Positions 43,611 to 51,270 of a stretch of 64,000 bases of DNA are shown here, one piece after another (the first letter of the stretch is position 1; every line of letters starts with the position of its first letter). The notes beneath the pieces were generated by a model, which saw only the letters and a list, made by a program, of their open reading frames with translations, made no database searches and was not told where the DNA came from. Both the position numbers and the translations under genes were made by a program. Source of the DNA: Streptococcus mitis. GTDB lineage: Bacteria; Bacillota; Bacilli; Lactobacillales; Streptococcaceae. The stretch is from NCBI RefSeq assembly GCF_016658865.1, contig NZ_CP067992.1, positions 1,197,001 to 1,261,000 on the forward strand, read 5' to 3'.

Positions 43611-43715
43611 GATAGTTCCTTTCTTTTTCAAGGCCTTTACAGCGTTACTAGAGACATACTTGATTTTCCTAGAAAACACGGTAAAAGGTCAATAAATATA
43701 CTTTTATAGTATAAC

Positions 43716-43737
43716 AAAAAAAAGCCTAAAAGGCTTT
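43716..43737 (-). terminator. Terminator of the dnaX-DUF3272 run
   Basis: Minus strand AAAGCCT, loop, AGGCTTT followed by TTTTTTG. Confidence 0.75.
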
Positions 43738-43759
43738 GATTTTGTCTAGAAGCTGAGGA

Positions 43760-43954
43760 CTAGTCTTTTCCTTTCAAATGCTGGTCAATGACATCTACAA
43801 TCTTGCCCATCAAGTAACTAACTCGAAAATTTCTAAAGAGCAGAATGGCCCAAAAGGCTGCCATAATATAGCGACCAGTCATCCAGGCTTCATTAAAAAA
43901 ATAGGTCTCAGCAGCTGTAAACAGCGCGATAATAATAAATTGTTGTCTATTCAT
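43760..43954 (-). CDS. DUF3272 family small membrane protein
   Basis: 64 residues with one or two membrane helices (about 5-22 and 28-46) and a basic, helical C-terminus (MGKIVDVIDQHLKGKD). The pattern matches the streptococcal DUF3272 family as I know it; function unknown. It lies 27 bases downstream of dnaX on the same strand and is probably co-transcribed. Confidence 0.7.
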   Translation of the reverse strand: MNRQQFIIIALFTAAETYFFNEAWMTGRYIMAAFWAILLFRNFRVSYLMGKIVDVIDQHLKGKD

Positions 43955-43981
43955 AAACTTATTGTATCATGAAATCTTTCT

Positions 43982-45637
43982 TTAGTCTTCCTCTACCTTC
44001 ACTTTATCAGCCAAAAATTCAAATCCTTCTGGAATCAGACTTTCTTCTGCTTCTTTTTCAGTTTGAGTAGATTTGGCTTTGACTGAAAAGGCTGCGCGAA
44101 CTTCTTTCCATTCCTCCATGGAAATGGCTAAAATCTCAGGTGAAAAACCTGCTGCCTGACTGAGGATGTTGCCAAACATAGTGTTGAGATTGTCTCGTTT
44201 CATGGTTTGACCAGCATTGAAGTTAGACTCAAAAGCAAGAATAGCATGGTGTTCATTGGCCGCAACCGGTTGAGAACCAACTAATAGAGCCTTATCAGGG
44301 CCTCCTAGACTTTCAATCACCTCTCCCCAGGCATTCTGCAGACGAATCAGATTTTGACGTGCTAAATCAGGATTTTCGACAGCCTCTTGTAAGATAGATT
44401 GAACTTTATTACGATCCACACGATAGACGGTCTTGCTCGCTGCTGGACGGGTAAGTACTGGACTAGTTGTTTTTGGTACAGTGCCCACATTTGAGAGTTC
44501 ATGTTTGAGACGGGCAACTTCCTGTCTCAATGCAGAAATTTCATGTTCAACTGCCCCAGAAAGAGCTGGTTCAAGCTTAATCTCTGCCAAACGAATAGTC
44601 ATCATCTCAGCATAAATCTTAGGTTGCAAACTAGACTTAATATCTGCTAAACTGACTGTCGCCAAGCGAATCATTTCAAACAGATTTTCTTGAGGAAGTG
44701 CCAAATTTTCTACAAAGACTGGACTATGATGAGTGTTTTCTCCACCTGTTTGGACAATTAACAAGTCTCTTAAATAGTGCAAAAGGTCGGTCACAAAACG
44801 AGTCATGCTCTTACCATTGTCAAAGAGAAGATTTAAGCAATACAAGGCCTTGGGAACATCCTGTTGAGACAAGGCAGCCACATAATCATCCAAGGCTGAT
44901 AGGCTAATAGTGCCAGTAATTTCTTCAGAAATGGCAGTCGTCAATTCATTTCCCTGTGTTAAACTTAGGGCTTGATCCAAAATAGACAAGGCGTCTCGCA
45001 TTCCACCTTCAGCCCGTCTAGCAATGATTTCCACAGCCTCTGGTTCAGAACTGATATTTTCTTTGTCTAAGATATAGTGAATATGTTCCTTAATATCCTG
45101 TGTCTTAATCGATTTAAATTCAAAACGTTGCACACGGGATAGAATAGTCGCAGGTATCTTGTGCAATTCAGTAGTAGCCAAAATAAAGACCACATTCTGT
45201 GTTGGCTCTTCTAACGTCTTTAGGAGGGCATTAAAAGCTCCTGTAGACAGCATGTGAACCTCATCTATGATATAGACCTTATAACGAGCAAGGCTAGGCG
45301 CATAGGTAGATTTATCACGAATTTCACGGATTTCATCCACCCCGTTATTAGAGGCTGCATCCATTTCAATGACATCTTCTAAACTACCATCCGTCACCGC
45401 TTGACAAATATAGCAGTTATTACAAGGTTCACCACCCACTTGATTGGGACAGTTCATAGCTTTGGCAAAGATCTTAGCCACACTAGTTTTTCCCGTTCCA
45501 CGTGGACCAGAGAAAAGATAGGCATGACTTATTTTCTCTTGCTCTACTGCTTGTTTAAGAGTCTTAGCCACAACTTCCTGTCCAACCAACTGGGAGAAGT
45601 TTTGACTTCTATATTTTCGATAAAGAGCTTGATACAT
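43982..45637 (-). CDS. dnaX: DNA polymerase III subunits gamma/tau
   Basis: A 551-residue clamp-loader ATPase. Walker A is GPRGTGKTSVAK, the zinc cysteines lie in NCPNQVGGEPCNNCYICQ, Walker B is VYIIDEVHML, and the SRV/SRQ-type motif is LSRVQRFEF. The C-terminal third is the tau region. I chose the ATG at 45637 ([10 protein letters not shown]); a longer frame to 45670 overlaps the upstream gene. I see no slippery A-run suggesting programmed frameshifting. The start shares one base with the stop of the reductase gene. Confidence 0.96.
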   Translation of the reverse strand: MYQALYRKYRSQNFSQLVGQEVVAKTLKQAVEQEKISHAYLFSGPRGTGKTSVAKIFAKAMNCPNQVGGEPCNNCYICQAVTDGSLEDVIEMDAASNNGVDEIREIRDKSTYAPSLARYKVYIIDEVHMLSTGAFNALLKTLEEPTQNVVFILATTELHKIPATILSRVQRFEFKSIKTQDIKEHIHYILDKENISSEPEAVEIIARRAEGGMRDALSILDQALSLTQGNELTTAISEEITGTISLSALDDYVAALSQQDVPKALYCLNLLFDNGKSMTRFVTDLLHYLRDLLIVQTGGENTHHSPVFVENLALPQENLFEMIRLATVSLADIKSSLQPKIYAEMMTIRLAEIKLEPALSGAVEHEISALRQEVARLKHELSNVGTVPKTTSPVLTRPAASKTVYRVDRNKVQSILQEAVENPDLARQNLIRLQNAWGEVIESLGGPDKALLVGSQPVAANEHHAILAFESNFNAGQTMKRDNLNTMFGNILSQAAGFSPEILAISMEEWKEVRAAFSVKAKSTQTEKEAEESLIPEGFEFLADKVKVEED

Positions 45638-46134
45638 TAGGCTTTCTCCCCAAACATTGTAAAGTCCCATTCTGTCTTTTCAAGCAAAATAGCGACAAAT
45701 TGTTCCAAATAATCTCGATCCATAGCATCATAATCATCAATCTCTGAAGAATCCAGATCCAGAACCCCGAGCAATTGACCATTCTTAACCATCGGAACAA
45801 CAATTTCACTTTTAGCTCGACTATCACAAGAAATATAGTTGGGATAAGTTGTTACATTACCAACCAGAACAGTTTCCTGAAAGTGAGCTGCCTCCCCACA
45901 AACACCTTTTCCAAGTGCAATACGGATGCAGGAAACACCACCTTGGAAAGGACCTAAAACCAATTCCTTTCCATCAAACAGATAAAAGCCTGAGAATACG
46001 GTATTAGGAAAGCGTGATTTTAGAAGAGCACTGGCGTTGGAAAGATTAGCCAAAACATTGGTTTCACCTTCCAATAAAAAAGAGAACTCCTCATTTAAGA
46101 TTTGATAACGTGATTGTTTTTCTGATTCTAACAT
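45637..46134 (-). CDS. Free methionine-(R)-sulfoxide reductase (GAF domain)
   Basis: A 165-residue single GAF-domain enzyme of the fRMsr (MsrC/YebR) class, which reduces free Met-R-sulfoxide. The active-site cysteines are visible: [15 protein letters not shown] and [16 protein letters not shown], followed by [16 protein letters not shown]. Its stop overlaps the dnaX start (TAATG), so the pair is co-translated, a common arrangement in streptococci. Confidence 0.9.
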   Translation of the reverse strand: MLESEKQSRYQILNEEFSFLLEGETNVLANLSNASALLKSRFPNTVFSGFYLFDGKELVLGPFQGGVSCIRIALGKGVCGEAAHFQETVLVGNVTTYPNYISCDSRAKSEIVVPMVKNGQLLGVLDLDSSEIDDYDAMDRDYLEQFVAILLEKTEWDFTMFGEKA

Positions 46135-46170
46135 AGAACTATTATATCAAAAAAGGCTTACAGACAAAAG

Positions 46171-46203
46171 AAAAATCCCTTGTTAAGTAAACAAAGGATT
46201 TTG
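46171..46203 (-). terminator. Terminator of rpsA
   Basis: Minus strand AAATCCTTTGTT, loop, AACAAGGGATTTTTC, about 17 bases past the rpsA stop. Confidence 0.8.
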
Positions 46204-46219
46204 TGTATTTTCAATTTGA

Positions 46220-47422
46220 TTAGAGTTCGATATCACCGAACAAGTCAGCCATTGAGAATCCTGTTTGTGTTTCTGGAAGTTCGAAATCACGTTTTTCTTG
46301 ACGTTTTGGACGACGTGGACGAGCAGCACGTTTTTCTTCTTTTTGTCCTTCTTCTTGAGCTGGACGCTCTTCAAGAGCTTTGATAGAAAGTGATACGCGC
46401 TCTGCATCTGCGTTAACTTCAAGAACTTTAACTTTAACTTCTTGACCAACTTTAAGAGCTTCTTTTGGATTTTCAATACGTTTGTGTGAAATTTGTGATA
46501 CGTGAACAAGTCCATCGATACCTGGCAATACTTCAACAAATGCACCGAAGTCAGTCAAACGTTTAACTGTTCCTTCTACTACATCACCTTTAGCCAATTT
46601 TTGCTCAACGCCATCCCATGGTCCAGGTGTTGTTGCTTTAAGTGAAAGTGATACGCGTCCTTCTTCTTCGTTAAGATCAAGGATTTTCACTTCAATTTCT
46701 TCACCAACAGTTACAACTGATTTTGGTGATACGTTACGTTCATGTGACAATTCAGTCAAGTGAACCAATCCGTCAACACCACCAAGGTCGATGAAAGCAC
46801 CGAAACTTGTGATACGTGCAACTTTACCAGTTACTACATCACCAACAGCCAATTTACCGAATACTTCAGCGCGAGCTGCTGCTGTAGCTGCTTCAACAAC
46901 TTCACGACGTGAAAGGATGAAGCGGTTTTCTTTAGCGTCAACTTCTTTGATTTTAGCATCAAATTCTTGACCTACAAAACGCTCAGTGTTACGTACGAAA
47001 CGAGTATCCAACATTGAAGCTGGGATAAATCCACGAACACCTTCAAATTCTACTGAAAGTCCACCTTTAACGGCACGAGTTCCTTTAACAGTAACAACTT
47101 CTTCTTCGCGACCAACAAGTTTGTCCCATGCTTTGCGAGCTTCAAGGCGTTTTTTAGATACAAGGTATGTAACTGTATCAGTATCTTTACCAACTACTTG
47201 ACGAAGTACAAGAACATCCAATACTTCTCCTACTTTAACAAAGTCATTGATATCTGCATCGCGATCGTTTGTCAATTCGCGAAGAGTCAAGACACCTTCA
47301 ACACCAGTCCCAGAGATTGCAACGTTAGCTTGAGTCGCATCAACTGTCAATACTTCAGCACTAACAACATCACCAGTCTCAACTTGGCTAACGCTATTTA
47401 GCAAATCTTCAAATTCGTTCAT
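46220..47422 (-). CDS. rpsA: 30S ribosomal protein S1
   Basis: A 400-residue S1 with four S1 RNA-binding repeats (about 18-85, 105-170, 190-260 and 275-345). Repeat cores include GKVARITSFGAFIDLGGVDG and GTVKRLTDFGAFVEVLPGID. The acidic and basic C-terminal tail (RPAQEEGQKEEKRAARPRRP) is low complexity. The Gram-positive form is shorter than the six-repeat E. coli S1. GGAGGA precedes the ATG. Confidence 0.96.
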   Translation of the reverse strand: MNEFEDLLNSVSQVETGDVVSAEVLTVDATQANVAISGTGVEGVLTLRELTNDRDADINDFVKVGEVLDVLVLRQVVGKDTDTVTYLVSKKRLEARKAWDKLVGREEEVVTVKGTRAVKGGLSVEFEGVRGFIPASMLDTRFVRNTERFVGQEFDAKIKEVDAKENRFILSRREVVEAATAAARAEVFGKLAVGDVVTGKVARITSFGAFIDLGGVDGLVHLTELSHERNVSPKSVVTVGEEIEVKILDLNEEEGRVSLSLKATTPGPWDGVEQKLAKGDVVEGTVKRLTDFGAFVEVLPGIDGLVHVSQISHKRIENPKEALKVGQEVKVKVLEVNADAERVSLSIKALEERPAQEEGQKEEKRAARPRRPKRQEKRDFELPETQTGFSMADLFGDIEL

Positions 47423-47466
47423 CTAAAAAATCCTCCAACAATCAAGTTTTTCTTAAACTTGACATA

Positions 47467-47495
47467 CTTATAATTTTTTTCCTAAGCACCCGCAA
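47467..47495 (-). promoter_or_regulatory. Probable rpsA promoter
   Basis: Minus strand -35 TTGCGG, 17-base spacer, -10 TATAAG, about 45 bases upstream of the rpsA start. Confidence 0.5.
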
Positions 47496-47583
47496 GGACA
47501 TGTTCATATCGTTCACGTCTTTCAATTATAAAAATAAAATACCCTAAGATATTTTGCTTTTTATCTTGATCATTACCTAAGAA

Positions 47584-47655
47584 CTGGGGTAGCTGGATTC
47601 GAACCAACGCATGAGGGAGTCAAAGTCCCTTGCCTTACCGCTTGGCTATACCCCA
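47584..47655 (-). tRNA. tRNA-Gln (anticodon TTG)
   Basis: A 72-base cloverleaf on the minus strand. The seven-base acceptor stem TGGGGTA/TACCCCA is perfect with discriminator G. The anticodon loop CTTTGAC gives TTG (Gln) and the T loop GGTTCGAATCC is standard. CCA is not encoded. It follows tRNA-Tyr by nine bases. Confidence 0.95.
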
Positions 47656-47664
47656 TTGATGAAA

Positions 47665-47745
47665 TGGAGAGAGAGGGATTCGAACCCCCGAACCCGAAGG
47701 AGCGGATTTACAGTCCGCCGCGTTTAGCCTCTTCGCTATCTCTCC
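47665..47745 (-). tRNA. tRNA-Tyr (anticodon GTA)
   Basis: An 81-base tRNA with a long variable arm, as expected for bacterial tRNA-Tyr. Acceptor GGAGAGA/TCTCTCC with discriminator A, anticodon loop CTGTAAA (GTA), T loop GGTTCGAATCC. CCA is not encoded. Transcribed ahead of tRNA-Gln. Confidence 0.95.
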
Positions 47746-47762
47746 TACAATCAACATGGACT

Positions 47763-47768
47763 ATTATA
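47763..47768 (-). promoter_or_regulatory. Extended -10 of the tRNA-Tyr-Gln unit
   Basis: TGATATAAT on the minus strand, about 18 bases upstream of the tRNA-Tyr 5' end; no good -35 at the usual distance. Confidence 0.55.
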
Positions 47769-47794
47769 TCATGAAAATTTCAAAAAAACAAGAC

Positions 47795-48025
47795 TTATTT
47801 TGCTAAATTATAATTTTCAATCAAAATTTCCACAGCTTTTTCCAATTTTTTATAAAAACTATCGACGTTTCCATTCTTTATGATGGCAAATTGTCCGTCT
47901 AATTCGGCAATTTCTCCGATAACTTTTTTACCAATTGTCAATGTATAGCCTTCAAAACTGTCTTTTCCTACATTAACCTTGGCATCTGCTACTTGAATTT
48001 CAATTTTTTTATCTTTCTTACTCAT
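47795..48025 (-). CDS. DUF2969 family protein
   Basis: A 76-residue charged cytosolic protein: MSKKDKKIEIQVADAKVNVG, then YTLTIGKKVIGEIAELDGQF and FYKKLEKAVEILIENYNLAK. It matches the streptococcal/lactobacillar DUF2969 family as I recall it; function unknown. GAGAGG lies before the ATG. It stands between the oppA-like gene and the tRNAs. Confidence 0.75.
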   Translation of the reverse strand: MSKKDKKIEIQVADAKVNVGKDSFEGYTLTIGKKVIGEIAELDGQFAIIKNGNVDSFYKKLEKAVEILIENYNLAK

Positions 48026-48080
48026 TTCATACCTCTCTTCACTTTTTCTATTTTACAAGAAAATCCCAAAACTAGCAAGA

Positions 48081-48117
48081 AAAAACTCTATATCGGGCTT
48101 GTCCGATATAGAGTTTT
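48081..48117 (-). terminator. Terminator after the OppA-like gene
   Basis: A perfect 15-base stem, AAAACTCTATATCGG against its inverse, with a six-base loop, followed on the minus strand by TTTC. Directly downstream of the oppA-like stop. Confidence 0.85.
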
Positions 48118-48122
48118 CCGCA

Positions 48123-50090
48123 TTATTTAATGTGTTTTTCTAGTTCTTTTTGGTACTTACCATTTGATTCCAATTTTTCTTTTTGCCATTTTTTCAGTGC
48201 TTCTTCATATTCTTTTGTTGTAACAATATCTTTTTGCAATTTCATTCCTTTAAAGATATATGGGTCACCCTTAATACCAACTTGTGAGTATGGTTTTGAG
48301 AATGGCACGACATTACTTACAACTGGAGAACCACCAGATGAGGCTGTTGGCATCAATAATGAACTATCTGTCAACCAAGCTTGAGCCTTGGCATATTTTT
48401 CATAGCGTTCTTCAAGATTTGTAGTTTCTGAATCTGCATCATCCAATAATTTCTTATATTGGTCCAAACCAAGTTTAGCTACAACATCCTTATCTTTCCC
48501 TTTAGTAATACCAAGGTGTTTCATAGCAGAACCTGATTTAGGATCCATGATATTCAAGTAAGATGCTGGGTCTTGATAGCTTGGAGCCCATCCTGTACTG
48601 TTCAAATCATAATCTTTTTGAGAAGGAACACGCGCTTGAGAAGTGATTGTTTCCTTTTCATTATCTGTCATTTGAAGAACGTCGATAACAACATTTTCAG
48701 CACCAAGAGTTGATTCAATAGACTGTTTGAAAGAGTTGCTTTGTTGAACAGCGATGGTATCTGTTTGTTCAACTGGGACATCCAAGTGAATTGGGAATGT
48801 TACCCCTTTAGATTCCAAGTCTTTCTTAGCTTTTTCGAAAGCAGCTTTAGCCTTGTCAGGATTGTAGATAGAATCCTTACCGTCAACTAGCTCAACACCT
48901 TTCCATTGGTCACCATAGTTCACCAACTCTGCTTGAGCGATTTGACCAAAGTTTTTACCACCTGCTTGTACAAAGTTGTCAGGAACGAGGCTGTTACGAA
49001 TAATCTTGTCCGCACCGTCTTCACCATTTAGCTGTGCAGCATAAGAATGGCGGTTGAAGGCAAAGTTGATAGCCTGACGGAAGTCCTTATTAAGCATAGC
49101 TTCTTTAGTAGAAGTCTTTTGTTCTTCACTTGTTTTCGCAGTTTTATTATATGACTGACGATTTACGTTAAAGGTAAAGTAATAGCTGCTTGAGTCCTGT
49201 GGGCTATAAGTGATTTTATCTCCGTATTGTTCCAAAGTAGAAGCAAAGTTTGAGCTACTTGGGAAGAGACGGGCTGTCGTATAGGCACCAGAAGAGAAAC
49301 TACGAATCAACGATTCCTGATCAGAGCCATCGTAGTAGGTCAATTTAATCTTCTCTATTTTTACCTTTTCTTTATCCCAGTAATTTGGGTTTTTCTCGTA
49401 TTCAATTAACGATTTAGATGTCAAGGTCTTCAAGATATAAGGACCATTGTAGAGAATTCCTGCTGGAGTAACTGCTCCATAATCTTTACCTGATGCCTTC
49501 AAAAACTCTTCATTCACAGGCAACATCGTCGCTGTTGTGACTTTAGAGTTCCAGAAGCTTTCTGGTTTGTTTAGGGTATATTCAACTGTGTAATCGTCCA
49601 AGGCCTTGACACCAACTGTAGAGAAATCATTGGTCTCACCAGTCATATAGGCATCCAAGCCCTTGATTGAATTTTGGATGAGAGAAACACCGTCTGACTT
49701 GCCGTCAGCTACGTGTTTTAGTCCTGTCACAAAGTCATGGGCTGTTACTTCTGCGTATTCTTCACCTTCTGATGTATACCATTTAACTCCTTTACGAAGT
49801 TTATAGGTATAAGTCAAACCATCTTTTGAGACAGACCAATCTTCAGCCAAGGAAGGAATAACATTTCCGTACTGGTCGTTTTCCATCAAGCCATCAACCA
49901 CGTTCCCGATGACATCTGTTGTAGATGTACGAGTCGCTATACTATAGTCCAAAGATGCTGGATCTACTGCATAGACATATGAAAATGTTGTCGGTGCATC
50001 TGCTTCTTTATCAGCTTTTCCACAAGCCACTAAAAGAGCTGTTGTGCTCAGGACCACTCCTGCTGTTAAGAGCCACTTTTTCGATTTCAT
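48123..50090 (-). CDS. OppA/AliA-type oligopeptide-binding lipoprotein
   Basis: A 655-residue type 5 solute-binding lipoprotein. Signal peptide WLLTAGVVLSTTALLVAC has the lipobox LVAC. The mature protein shows the family blocks TFSYVYAVDPASLDYS, LAEDWSVSKDGLTYTYKLRK and GILYNGPYILKTL. Closest in type to pneumococcal AliA/AliB/AmiA. No permease or ATPase gene is near, so it presumably feeds a shared Ami transporter encoded elsewhere. The ATG at 50090 follows AAAGGAG. It lies 22 bases downstream of ilvE. Confidence 0.9.
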   Translation of the reverse strand: MKSKKWLLTAGVVLSTTALLVACGKADKEADAPTTFSYVYAVDPASLDYSIATRTSTTDVIGNVVDGLMENDQYGNVIPSLAEDWSVSKDGLTYTYKLRKGVKWYTSEGEEYAEVTAHDFVTGLKHVADGKSDGVSLIQNSIKGLDAYMTGETNDFSTVGVKALDDYTVEYTLNKPESFWNSKVTTATMLPVNEEFLKASGKDYGAVTPAGILYNGPYILKTLTSKSLIEYEKNPNYWDKEKVKIEKIKLTYYDGSDQESLIRSFSSGAYTTARLFPSSSNFASTLEQYGDKITYSPQDSSSYYFTFNVNRQSYNKTAKTSEEQKTSTKEAMLNKDFRQAINFAFNRHSYAAQLNGEDGADKIIRNSLVPDNFVQAGGKNFGQIAQAELVNYGDQWKGVELVDGKDSIYNPDKAKAAFEKAKKDLESKGVTFPIHLDVPVEQTDTIAVQQSNSFKQSIESTLGAENVVIDVLQMTDNEKETITSQARVPSQKDYDLNSTGWAPSYQDPASYLNIMDPKSGSAMKHLGITKGKDKDVVAKLGLDQYKKLLDDADSETTNLEERYEKYAKAQAWLTDSSLLMPTASSGGSPVVSNVVPFSKPYSQVGIKGDPYIFKGMKLQKDIVTTKEYEEALKKWQKEKLESNGKYQKELEKHIK

Positions 50091-50112
50091 CAAAAATCTC
50101 CTTTTGTTTATT

Positions 50113-51135
50113 TTAATCTACTTTTACAATCCAACCTTCTGGCGCTTCAATATCACCAAACTGAATACCTGTCAATTCATCATAGAGTTTACGAGTCACA
50201 GGGCCAACTTCTGTTTCACTATAGAACACATGAAAATCATCACCGTGCTGAATTCCACCAATTGGCGAAATAACTGCTGCTGTACCACAGGCACCTGCCT
50301 CTACAAAACGGTCAAGGTTATCAATTGGGACATCTCCCTCAATAGGAGTTAAGCCCAAGCGATGTTCTGCCAAATAAAGCAAAGAATACTTAGTAATAGA
50401 TGGCAAGATAGATGGACTCAATGGTGTTACAAACTCATTGTCAGCTGTAATTCCAAAGAAGTTAGCTGAACCGACTTCTTCAATCTTTGTATGAGTTGAA
50501 GGGTCTAGGTAGATAACATCTGAGAAATGACGTGACTTAGCCAATTTCCCTGGCAAGAGACTTGCAGCATAGTTCCCACCAACCTTAGCCGCACCTGTAC
50601 CATTTGGAGCGGCACGGTCGTATTCATCCTGAATCAAGAAGTTGGTTGGAACCAAACCACCCTTAAAGTAATTACCAACTGGCATGGCAAAGATGGTGAA
50701 AATATACTCTTCTGCTGGTTTAACCCCAATAATATCTCCGACACCAATCAAAAGAGGGCGAAGATATAAGGTTCCACCTGTTCCGTATGGAGGTACATAT
50801 TCTTCATTCGCACGAACAACTGCCTTACAAGCTTCTACAAACATGTCTGTCGGAACTTGTGGCATCAAGAGACGATCACAAGTACGTTGCAGACGCTTGG
50901 CATTTTCATCAGGACGGAACAGTTGAACACTGCCATCCTTAGTACGATAAGCTTTCAAACCTTCAAATGCTTGTTGACCATAGTGAAGACTTGGAGAAGA
51001 CTCTGAAATATGCAAGGTTGCATCTTCTGTAAGTTCTCCTTGATTCCATTGTCCATTTTTAAAATGAGCAATATAGCGATAAGGTAATTTCATATAGGAA
51101 AAACCGAGATTTTCCCAATCAATCGTTACTGTCAT
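50113..51135 (-). CDS. ilvE: Branched-chain amino-acid aminotransferase
   Basis: A 340-residue class IV PLP aminotransferase, final step of Leu, Ile and Val synthesis and first of their breakdown. PLP Lys is in GTGAAKVGGNYAASL; further blocks are HYGQQAFEGLKAYRT and EVGSANFFGIT, with ACGTAAVISPIGGI near the C-terminus. Lies between parC and the oppA-like gene. Confidence 0.97.
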   Translation of the reverse strand: MTVTIDWENLGFSYMKLPYRYIAHFKNGQWNQGELTEDATLHISESSPSLHYGQQAFEGLKAYRTKDGSVQLFRPDENAKRLQRTCDRLLMPQVPTDMFVEACKAVVRANEEYVPPYGTGGTLYLRPLLIGVGDIIGVKPAEEYIFTIFAMPVGNYFKGGLVPTNFLIQDEYDRAAPNGTGAAKVGGNYAASLLPGKLAKSRHFSDVIYLDPSTHTKIEEVGSANFFGITADNEFVTPLSPSILPSITKYSLLYLAEHRLGLTPIEGDVPIDNLDRFVEAGACGTAAVISPIGGIQHGDDFHVFYSETEVGPVTRKLYDELTGIQFGDIEAPEGWIVKVD

Positions 51136-51231
51136 ATTCCACTCCTTATTCTAAAAACCTATTTCTTATATTCTACACTATTTTTCTAAAATAGCAAGTA
51201 TATTTTGTAATTTTCAGAAAATTTCTTCAAT

Positions 51232-51262
51232 AAAAAAGAACCAGCTCTTAGAACTGATTCTT
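51232..51262 (-). terminator. Terminator of parC
   Basis: Minus strand GAATCAG, TTCTAAGAG loop region, CTGGTTC, then TTTTTTA. Confidence 0.75.
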
Positions 51263-51270
51263 CATTTCAC

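Noticed and set aside
43982..45637. Programmed frameshift in dnaX giving gamma from tau
   Set aside because: I see no A-rich slippery heptamer followed by a stem in the expected region.
46183..46545. 120-codon minus-strand frame inside rpsA
   Set aside because: It lies out of frame within the rpsA coding sequence, whose S1 repeats are unambiguous.
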